DNA of 64,000 bases from Strongylocentrotus droebachiensis. Its lineage: Eukaryota > Echinodermata > Echinoidea > Camarodonta > Strongylocentrotidae. Below the pieces are notes generated by a model that made no database searches, had not been told where the DNA came from, and was given only the letters and a program-made list of their open reading frames with translations. Where the stretch lies: positions 37,112 through 101,111 of the forward strand of contig JAVYIG010007509.1 in assembly GCA_035222895.1 (NCBI GenBank). The letters run 5' to 3'. A program made the position numbers and the translations under genes. Shown here piece by piece: positions 35,318 through 47,300 of the stretch; positions within the stretch are counted from its first letter, which is position 1; every line of letters begins with the position of its first letter.

Positions 35318-38300
35318 CTGAAAACAAGAAATAAAACAAAATCAAATTATGATCTGTTAAAGCCCCTCTAAAGTGTTGGGAGCCCAAAATTATTTACTTA
35401 AATTGTACAATGTGAAAGAGGATGTCATTTAACACACACTTCTGCAAGGATTTTCAAAACAAATGTGTTTGAAGACAAATACGCAGAAAACCTCAATTTT
35501 ATATTCTTTCATCAATATTCGTCTTGCTTTGAAAATCCTTGCAGAAGTTTGTGCTAAATGACATCCTCTTTCACATTATCATACAATTTAGGTGAAATTT
35601 TGCCATCAAATTTGTTGAGCTCCTAACACTTTAGAGAGGCTCGAAGTCATGCACTTTGAGTGCATACATTTACATTCAATGTGCAATATTTTAACCCATG
35701 ATTCCTTTCGGCCACTTGTAGTGGGGTACTATTATCAATTGAAAATCATTCAAGAAAATTGGACACATCAAGAGCAAAATTTTGTTGAATGTCTTTTTCT
35801 TTCTTTGTAATATTCCAAGCAATTCTTATATTTTGTGAAGGCCCTAAGTAACACCTGTGAGTTGTACCGAGTTGAATATTCCAAAGAGATTTAAGCCAAA
35901 ATGTGTTGAGAGACTTGAGGGAGGGGGATGCCATGATCTGTCAAATTTGGATAACAAAATAGCAATACATCATCCGCTATCTATTTTTTTTCTTAATTTA
36001 TCCTGATGTTCCAAAACTTAGGAGGCTCAATATTTAGTCATAGACCCAAAATATGAAACACTACCTTCAATTTACTCATAAAGTGGAACATTGTTAGAAA
36101 AGAACATCATTTTACAGGGTAATGTTGCTGTCCATGGCCCTGTTTCATCGAACTCGGTATCAAATGACAAGTTACAATAACTGTTATAAGCTACTGAAAT
36201 CATTGCATTTGATTGGCTGAGAGCAATTTTGTTACAGAAATGGGACACTTGTTATTGATCAAAAGTTTTGTGAAACAGGGCCCAGTTCTTTGTTGACTAC
36301 TGTTCTTACATTCTGTTCTTCGTCTTATAAAGTGTTGCCATTGATTCGCATTGATTGCAAGTCCCTTCATTAAATGCGAACTTACAAATTCATACCTCTT
36401 TAGGCTTGTTAAGCTACCGTATGAAGATGACATTTCTCTGATAAAATGATATATAGCATCATGATTTTTACATTCGAAAATAGGATACCCTCTTTTTCCA
36501 AGTATTACTCTTATCGTATGGTACATGCCATTTGCTATTTGATCTCAATTATGAATTTATTTTAATCTAAATTATGAATTGAATGCGATCTAGATTTTAA
36601 TTGGATTTGATCTGAATTATGAATTGAATTTGGTTTGAGTTATGAATTTAATTTAATCTGAATTGTGAATTCAATTTAATTACTTAGTCTGAATTATGAG
36701 TTGAATTTTAGTCTGCATTTTTGATCGCATTTCATGTTCTCTATGTTCAAGTCAAATGTACTATTCTGTATCCGTTTGTATCTTATTGATGTTTATAATC
36801 TGTAGTTTTGTATTGACATTCAAACAAAACATATTAAAAATAATTGAACAATAAAATTGAATTGAATTTAAATTAAATTGAATACTCCTTATGTGGTCTT
36901 TACATACAAATTGCACTGTATGTTAAATAAGATAGAGCATGCTTACCTTGGCTCCAAGCCTAGACAGATATCTGTTCCTAAGAGAAAAGGCAGACTGAGG
37001 CACGATATTACTAGATGTGGAAGGCAGTTCAGACTGTTGCACTTTCTCTCTGTTAAACAAGAATAAATACACACAATGTGATATATGAAAAGGGATAACA
37101 ATCAGTCAGACTGGGGCAGTTACTCTCTATTAGATCAGACTGGTGCATTTTCTGTCCGTTAAACAAGAATTAATACAACACAATATGATTGATGAAAAGG
37201 GATAACAATCAAATGGGAATGGTACAATTTCTCTCTCTTAAACAAGAATAAACACACACAATGTGATATATGAGATGGGATGACAATAAGTGAGACTGGG
37301 GCAGTTTCTCTCTCTCTCTCTCAAAAAAAGATTTCATGAAGATTTGGGTATGGAGAACACAGAGATAAAACTGATAAAATAAAAGATTTCTTTTACTTAC
37401 TTCAAATCTTCTTCCACTTTCTTGGCCACCGCTTTCCTCTCCTTGGTAGACATATTAAGAGTTCCTCCTTTAGACGCATCAACGAAATACATCAACACGC
37501 AGCAGATCAGGGCAACTGAAAGGACAACAATTTGGATGGATGAATACGTCCATGGTTACCGTCAAGGGATCAAGCTCCGCCTCTTTTTAATTGTATTTTT
37601 ACATAATTTGTAACATTTGCATAAATTTGAACACATTTGCATATATTTGCATGCATTTGCATAGATTTGCATACATTACAGTGTGCATCAGGTTAGGGTA
37701 AGAGGTAGGGTCAGGGTAGTGGCTATTTTTTCTTATAGAAACCAGAGTCTACAACTGATTGAATAATGCCTACCCTTTCTCAATTGCACTATTATCACCA
37801 ACTAAATCAACACAAAAGTATAATTGTGAACTACATGTACATGTAGATGCATAGATGGACATCACAATGACATGAAAGGTTATTGTATACAAAAAACAGA
37901 AAGACTGTGATACAGTTTTTGAATGAAAACAATGCAGTTTTCCAGGACTTTTTAATTTTATTTATTTTGTATGTCCAAGTTTTAATATTTTGTATATAAC
38001 TTGTGAATATCAACTTACTGCATAGGCAGGAGAGATTGAAGACTTCATACAGAAGATAGCCATTAGAATCTACCAGCTTGCCCGCTATCACAGCTACTAC
38101 AGCCAATCCTAGGTTCTGAATGGACTGCATACTGGAGAGAGAAGGGGGTAGAGAGGGGGGAAGAGGGAGAGAGGGGGGGTGGAGAGGGAGAGGAAAAGAT
38201 AGGGGAGGGGAGAGAGAGAGAGAGAGAGAGACAATGGAAGGAGGGAGAGAGAGAGAGGGAGGGGAGAGAAAGAGGGAGGGGAGAGAGAGGGGGTGGGGAT

Positions 38301-41300
38301 AAAGAGGGCCAGAGAGGGAGGGGAGAAAGAGAGGGAGGGGAGAAAGAGTGGGAGGGGAGAGAGAGAGAAAGGGGGGGGGGGGGGAGTGGAGTAGAGAGAG
38401 GGACAGAGAGAGAGACAAACAGAGACAGAGACAGAAATACAGACAGACACAGAGAGAGAGAGAGAGAGAGAGAGAGCAAGAAAGACAAAGAAGAAGACAA
38501 GTAGGGTAGTGACAGGAAAAGTAGTAAAAGTAAAAAATTAGCATCATTCCTCTCATAAGTTACGGAACAGTAAACACTGGATATAGAAAATATATAGCTC
38601 ATTAGGTATGAAGGTTTATAATCAATACATAAATATGATAAAAACAAATTAGTGAAAGTTTTAGCAAAATACATAAAAAAATAGGAACGTTTATGATTTT
38701 TTGAAGTTGTCATCAGTAAAACACAAATCGGCAACACTGTGACTTATCTTACCAGCTCCTCTCCAATTATTCATGACAGAATAGCTTTGCTCCATACAGG
38801 GGTTGTATCAAAACAAATTTGCAATAATTTTATTTAGGGTGAATGTACATGTATGATTGAACATTTTTTTAAAGCCCGTCGGTACTAGTTTGGCCAGGGT
38901 GGTTAGACCACCCAACTCGGCTCTCAATTAACATAAGAAAAAGAGGATCATGGGGGACCAACGGGCACCCCTTAGGCATTGTCTTCTATATAGAGGGAGC
39001 AAGTAGCTACAAGTATCATACCAGCTCCTCTCCAATTTGCTCTGTAAAGAAAATTTCATAAACTTTCAAATGTTTGGTAGCTATGATGTAGTTGATGTAA
39101 GATAGAAACTTACAATCCGTATGATGTCCCGAGCTGATGTTCAGGCATGATGAAGGCTACGATAGGCCACAGCGCACAGGCAAGGATTGAGTAAGCAATG
39201 CCCATTAAGCTCTACGAGATGGAAAAAAAGGAATCAAAAGTGTTTTGTCATCCATTGATAACTCAGAAGAAAAAAGTTGATACAAATATGGAATAACAAA
39301 CAGTAAACCAATTTTTTTACAGTAAGAAACATTGACCTGAAAGATGGAGAAAAAAAAGAATCTAAAGTGTTTTGTCATCCATTGATAACTTAGACAAAAA
39401 TTGATACAAATATATATACGGAATTACAAACAGAAAAACCAAATTTTACAGTAAGAAACAGTGATCCGAAATGAATTTTTCACAATTATCCAAAAACACA
39501 GAATTAAATACATGGGACTGTCCATAGTACTCACATACATATCTATATGTGGCACTTGAATAAATATCTATATGAGGGACTAAGGATTTCAATTCCATTA
39601 AATTAAATTTTGGTTTTATCAAAAATATACCAAATAAAAAGTCCAAAGACCAACAATAATTGGCTCACATTGTATCATAAAAAAATACATTAAAACAGTA
39701 GATTTAAAAATTCAGTAGCAAGTACCCCCAAAAAATAAAAATGGAAAAAATAAAAGTTTGTAAATTATGCAATGGTGATAATCAATTTTTCAGTGAATTG
39801 AGAAGAAAGAAGAAAGAAGAAAGAAAGAGTGAAAAGTGGAAGAGGGGGAAGGGAAAGGATAAAGAGAGATAAAATTTGAAAGAGAGAGAAGGAAATTAAA
39901 ACAGGGGAAAAAAGACAAGAGAAAGATGATGGATGAGAGAAAGAGAGAAAAGAGAGTTCAATGAAAGAAAAGAAAAGAAAGGAACCTACCATGGTTGCAA
40001 AAGGAGTGAGGAAGGTAAACGCTAAAGCCCCATGGGCAACCAAAGTGAGACAGATTCCCAGGGCAACCCAGAAGATGTTTTTTCACAATTATAAAAACAC
40101 AGAAGTAAATACATCAGGGGTAATAGTGAGCACTAAAAAAAAATAGGTTTTTTGTTTTCCCCTCAACCACGCCCCCCTTGAGTAAAAAAAAAAAGAGGAT
40201 TCGCGGGGGAAAAATGGCATCTAACACCATTCCCCCCTTTCGAGTAAGAAAATTGGGAAAAAAATAGGGCAAAATAGGGAAGAATAGAGAAAAAAAAGAG
40301 GGCAATCTGGAAAATCAGGATAAAATAGGGAAGAAAAAAAAAATTGTAAAAAAAAAAAAAATCTGGATTTTTTTTTTTTTTTTTTTAAATCGGGAAGAAA
40401 AGAAAAAAATCAGAAAAAAATAAAAATAAAAAATAAAAAAATCAGGTTTTTATCAGGCCTGATACATGGGACTGCATATAGCACTCACATACATATCTAT
40501 ATGTGGGACTTGTATATGTATATGAGGGACTAAGGAACGTACCATGGTTGCAAAAGGAGTGAGGAAGGTGAACGCTAAAGCCCCATGGGCAACCAGAGTG
40601 AGACAAATTCCCAGGGCAACCCAGTAGATGTTTCTCCCCGTCTTGTCGACGATGAAACCAAAGAAGGGCGATGCGGCGGCAGAGATAAAATACACCAAAC
40701 TGAAAAAATAATTAAAGGTGACAAGGAAGGGCAGGTTAGATATAGCAATAGACTACACAAGCATTACAAGATGTCTACTGACTAAAATAAAGAGAAAGGA
40801 AGATTTCTCTACTTCCACTTAGTCATATTAAATGCAAACTCACTGTGAAAGTCTAGAGTTAATTGTAGAGAGTGTACTAAAAAAACCAAAACTAGATGGA
40901 ACTTTGACTGCGTGCAGTCGAAAATGATGCCTCCGTCATAGAGCAATTTTACAAACCAAAACAGAAGAAAATTTTCAAATTCAAGTTCAATTGTAATGCA
41001 TTAACAGCTTCTCAGAATATCGTGATTACAAGCAGTTTTTCACATATACATATGACCCTTTGATCTTTGACCTCATGACCCTTAAATCTACTCAGTTCAT
41101 TAGATCTGCAAGATGTCCTGAGTTAAATAGTAATCCATCTGTCAGTTCTAATGAGAATGCATTCACAAGCTATTTTTGCATACATAATGAGCCCATGACC
41201 TTTGACCTTTGACCTTATGAACCAAGAATTTACTCAGTTCATTGGCTCTGCAAGATACATTAATAATCTAATTCTGGCAGGAATCCATCAATCTGTTCTA

Positions 41301-44300
41301 ATGATAATACGATCACAAGCTATTTATGCAAACATAATGAGCTGCATGAACTTTGACCTTGACCTCATGACCCCAAAATCTAATCAGTTCATCAGCTCTG
41401 CAAGTAACATACATGAACTAAGTTTGGCAGGAATCCATCAATCGGTTCTTGAGATAACGCGATCACGAGCAGTTTTTGCATACATAATGTGCGCTGTGAC
41501 CTTTGACCTTTGACCTCGTGACCCCCAAAATCTAATCAGTTCATTGGCTCTGCAAGATACATACATGACCAAAGTTTGGCAGGAATCCATCAATCGGTTC
41601 TTCAGATAACGCGATCACGAGAACGGGACGTACGTACAGACGTATGTACGTACGTACGGACGGACAGACAACCCGAAAACATGCCTCCGGCTACTTCGTA
41701 ACGGAGGCATAAAAAATGAACTTTCATAAAAGTTCAAGATTAGTCTGCTGCGGAATTAGAGATGCTTCATCGCTGAATAAATGTCATACAAGAATACATC
41801 AATGTTTTTGTTTTTTACTGAGATATTTTTTTCTGGTCCTACAATTAGTGCAGAACTTTATTTCAATCAGTAAAAAGAATACGAACACCAATCGATCCAA
41901 AAAAGTCAGGTATTGAATTCATGATTTTTAAAAAGTCATTGTTTACCTGCTTCTATATTTTACTAGTATCCCGAAACATAATGGGCTACATGCATAAAAA
42001 AGGAGCAATTGCTTCAATAAAAATATAAATCTCAAGCAATCACTTAAATCTATGAACATAACCTGTTGCTTGTTCTCAAAAGCATCAAAAGCATACCAGC
42101 TTGAGCTCTTGCTAAATCAATTACGGTAAGCATTATGTTCATGCTCGTAAAGAGCAAGCAATAATAATAATAATAATAATAATAGCTCACATTCATAATG
42201 CACCTAATACTTTGTTTCTAGGCGCTGTAAATATTATTACCCCGGTCATCGGATTCAGGCTTACCTGCAAACAATGCATGCACATTCTCCACTCCCTGTG
42301 GAGCATTCCGGCCAGTCGCCATTTTACAAGCGCCGCTTGCTCATCCAACCCATTTATCACCTGGGTGGAGAGTGGCAAATGTAGATTAACATCTTGCCAA
42401 AGGACATTTGTGCCGTGTTGGAGGTTGAACCAGGACCTTCAAATTTCAAGTCAAGTCCTTAAACCACTCGACTACAACACTTCTACAATTGCTTGTGCCA
42501 TTTGGCAAAAGCTTTTGCCTGCAAGCAATTGCTTATATTTGTAATGCATACGCATTCAGGCAAAAGTCTAGCACAGGCAATTTCTAATTATTATGCATGT
42601 GGCCTAAATGTCTTTCGTTTGTCTACAGGACCATCAGGGCCTATTCCTTACCTGTTAACAAGATTTGCTTGTGTGGGTGACAGGTCAAACTTGTCTTCAA
42701 AGAATACACTGGATAGTAGACAAAAGAAAACAACAATTTTTTGTTCAACATACTGTAGTAATAGAAAGAATCTACATATCTGATTGGCTGGTGGAATATC
42801 ACCTGACCTACATAAAAAATAATGATAAAAATTGTTACATTTCGAAACATAGTCTTTGGATTGAATTGCTGATTCGCCCAGCATAGTTCACTTTTTCTGC
42901 TCCCTGGCCAGTGAAATTCTTTCGGGGCTGTGATCCCTAATAAATCGTGCTAAGCCAGCCACCTTGGAAAATCTATAACTTCCACCACAGCCACTCAGTG
43001 CATGGTATATCTGATTACTATATTTATCTCATTCTTTAAAACTTCTTTTCCTCTCAAGTGATGAAGGTACTCACATTCCCAGCCCGATGAATGGGAAGAT
43101 GGAGACATAGTAGAACACACAGACGAGGAAGATGAGCCATAGAGTGAGGGGGAAGTCCTTGATATCAGTAAGCTTGATGGTTTCTCCTGGACAATAATGA
43201 TAATAAAAATGATTATTCTGGTATAACCGGCTGGCAACAAGCCTAATTTACCATTACCTCAGACAGCTGATCAGAGCTAGATATTTTCGCGCCTTGTTCC
43301 TTTTTAGTTTCCGTCTATATTGTTCGATTTTTGTTTCATTCTTGGGTTTTATTCTGATGAGTGCAAGACGAAAAAGCTTAAGTATGGCTCTTTTCATCGC
43401 GATTCTCCAATTATAATAATAATATTCCGCTTTTATACAGCGCCAAATACATTGATACAACAATGTGTCTAAGCGCTTCACAGATATATTATTACCCTAG
43501 TCATCGGATTCAGGCTTCCCAGCACACAATGTATGCACGTTCTCCACTCCCTGGGGAGCATTCCAGCCAGGCGTCATTTCTACGAGCGCAAACTTGCTCA
43601 TCCAACCACATTAACTTTCGCATCCTACCGAGTACCCATTTAACACCTGGGTGGAGTGTGGCAAATGTAGATTAACGTCTTGACAAAGGACCATCAGTGC
43701 TGGGGGGCGGGACTTGAACCCCGTACCTTGTGATCTCCAGTCTGGTGACTTATCCACTAGACCACAACACCTCGACAAGGGTATGAAACATGACGTATCA
43801 AACATCCAGACGAATAAATACACATGGGATCATACTACATGTGACTCTTGTCCATTTTCAGCGAAACCTGTATATAAAGACTGCTCAAGGGAAACATGAA
43901 ACATGTTCTTTATAAGAAGGTTGTCTTTACGTATAGGTTTCTTCAATACATGTTTCAAAGAAAACCCATTTCCAAAGGAAAAATAAATAATAATGGAAAT
44001 AATATCGGTTCTTGTATAGCGCATATCACATTTAAACATCTAAATGTATATGCGCTTCCAAATTTGGAAATCATTATCCCGGCTTTAGCCAAGCTGCCAT
44101 TACGGCGCTCTAGCATTTCAAGGAATTTATTCCTGCCAGGTACCCATTTACCCAACCTGGGTCAAGTGTGGCAGATGCAGATTAACGTCTTGCCAAAAAA
44201 TGTGGTCTTTATAGACAGTTGGTCTTTCTATACAGGTGGTCACTTAAGCAGGATTGACTGTATTTCATAAAAAGATTAAAAGGTCTCATGATAAGACCAC

Positions 44301-47300
44301 TAACAAACAATTCTTTGCCGTATCACAACCACGATAAGTCAAAAGACTGAAATAAATGGATATAAGACATACAGTACGTGTATGAAACACGTGGCATAAA
44401 ATTGCTTCTCTAATGAACACACTGTTTTGGGGGAAAAAGTGACAAGAAATTTCATATTATCTCACCAGATTTTGCAAAACAATATTAAATATAGCCAGGG
44501 TAACAATATTAAATATAGCTAGGGCAACACCATTCAAACCTCTTTGTTAACAAACATGGAATATATCATCATAATTTGATAAGCTCTATACAAGAAGTTA
44601 TAATTATTATTTGAGTAGCACTGTCTATCAGGCATAATGTACTGTATATGAGGAAATCTCTTTTGTGTCTATATTCAGCACAGCAATTTTAAAGCCCCCC
44701 TGAGACAACAGACCAAAAGATGCAAAAGACTCAAGACTATAAAGTAACCAAGGCTCTGCATAGAAATTTCTTCCATAAGTTCATTACTGCCAGCATATTT
44801 GTGGCAATTGAAATAGTTGTAATTCCATTTCTAAGATCATTTTAAAAGGATCTGGTATCTTTGCCTCAGACTCTTAACAAAATCCTTGATTTAGCTTGTG
44901 CTGCAATCATTTATATAAACCTCTAGGCCATTTAGGAATCCCATGACTTTTGCAAGCCTATCGCCTGTCTGATTATCAAGATAATTATGATTGGAATTTG
45001 AAATTTGAAAAACCGTTTTCCCAACGATTTTTACGACACTACAGTCTACCGTGGAAAATGAGTATGTTAAAACTGGTCACTCAAAGATTTTTTACTTTTT
45101 TGAGGCAATTCATGATCATTTTGAAGTGCAATTTTTTAGGGCTTCAATATTACACCATATCACAGACACTGATAACACATAGGGCCTCGATCTCAGATTT
45201 GTAAAACTGGAAACATTGTCAAACAATGCCTTTAATGTCAACATCATTTTCACTTACCCGACTTTCCACTGTCCCTCTTTAGTATTTTTGAAGCTCGAAG
45301 GTCAAAGTATCCCAAGAAAATACCGCACATGATGGAAAACACACACATTCCAGCTCCTAAAGGTAGAATAAAACAATATGATACTCATAAACACATTAGT
45401 TACCGTAGAGCTAAGTCATTAATTTTTTTTCCAATATGGTTTAACAATTTAAAACAAAGAGGCGGTTTCGTTTAACCACTTATATTTATATATAGGTAAA
45501 TTTTTAAATTTGCATCATTGCAGCTCCCATAGAGATAATCGGCAAAGTAGCCTGTCAATAACAAAAAAGGCAACTTCAGTTCAAAGTTCATCAGGTAAAA
45601 AACGTGACCCACTATGACAACCTTAGATCTATGCGTGAATCGATGCGCTATAAATGTTGTTGCATGCTTTCTCCGGGAGGACATGTGTTTTAGTGAATGA
45701 GGATGAGAATCTATAGCAAACAGGATTTGACGCTTTCATAGCGCCTTTTGGCTCAGGTGAGCTAAAAATGGTAAGAAAAAGATCTTAGCCACTTAACCAA
45801 AAAAATTCTCATGAAGTATTACTCATAATTTCAACAACAAAGTTAATATCCAGTCACCCATTTAATTCAGCAATTATTCAATTCTATAATAAAAACAGTA
45901 ACATCAACATAGGCCTACAGGTAATATAAAAGAAATACTACTCATACATAATTATTATTGAAATAGTAAAATATTGACAGTAAAAAAAAAAAGGATTTTG
46001 GTTGCTGTATAAAAACCCTAGTGGGTTTGTCTGGACAGCCACCATAAACAGTAAAATGAGTAAAAGAATCATACAAAATGATAAATGACTAAAATAACAA
46101 AAACAACAAAACAAAAGAACCCCAAAACCAAAACAAAAGAGAGTAGAACTTAACCAAAAACAATAATATAGACCGCACAGCCCTAAACAAAACTGCACAG
46201 TGTAGTAAGATAGTGTTGTAACGATGTAAAATCATTGGAATAAGATATATTTTAAGCTTTCTCAAGTGTCATAGGTTATAGGTCATAAGTCATAGGTGTC
46301 ATTGAAGTGAAGTCCTACTTACCTATCCAGAGAGTATAGCCTAGTCTAGTATAGCCTGGTAAACCTGGGTCAAGCAACTTGTAGATGGGTCCCAAGATAT
46401 TCATGTTTAATGTGCTACCCTGAAAGACAGGTTATAGGTCATAAGTCATAGGTGTCATTGAAGTGAAGTCCTACTTACCTATCCAGAGAGTATAGCCTAG
46501 TCTAGTATAGCCTGGTAAACCTGGGTCAAGCAACTTGTAGATGGGTCCCAAGATATTCATGTTTAATGTGCTACCCTGAAAGACAGGTTATAGGTCATAG
46601 GTCATAGGTGTCATTGAACTGAAGTCCTACTTACCTATCCAGAGAGTATAGCCTAGTCTAGTATAGCCTGGTAAACCTGGGTCAAGCAACTTGTAGATGG
46701 GTCCTAAGATGTTCATGTTTAATGTGCTACCCTGAAAGACAGGTTATAGGTCATAGGTCATAGGTGTCATTGAACTGAAGTCCTACTTACCTATCCAGAG
46801 AGTATAGCCTAGTCTAGTATAGCCTTGTCTAGTATAGCCTGGTAAACCTGGGTCAAGCAACTTGTAGATGGGTCCCAAGATGTTCATGTTTAATGTGCTA
46901 CCCTGAAAGACAGGTTATAGGTCATAGGTCATAGGTGTCATAGATGTGAAGTCCTACTTACCTATCCAGAGAGTATAGCCTAGTCTAGTATAGCCTGGTA
47001 AACCTGGGTCAAGCAACTTGTAGATGGGTCCTAAGATGTTCATGTTTAATGTGCTACCCTGAAAGACAGGTTATAGGTCATAGGTCATAGGTGTCATAGA
47101 GGTGAAGTCCTACTTACCTATCCAGAGAGTATAGCCTAGTCTAGTATAGCCTTGTCTAGTATAGCCTGGTAAACCTGGGTCAAGCAACTTGTAGATGGGT
47201 CCCAAGATGTTCATGTTTAATGTGCTACCCTGAAAGACAGGTTATAGGTCATAGGTCATAGGTGTCATAGATGTGAAGTCCTACTTACCTATCCAGAGAG

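Noticed and set aside
37831..38737. Overlapping 241- and 224-codon frames on the - strand
   Set aside because: Mostly GA-repeat translation. The only genuine coding part is MFSD1 exon 12 at 38019-38131.
43700..43773. Possible tRNA gene on the - strand
   Set aside because: The tRNA-like head is fused to a repeated SINE body with an ATT tail.
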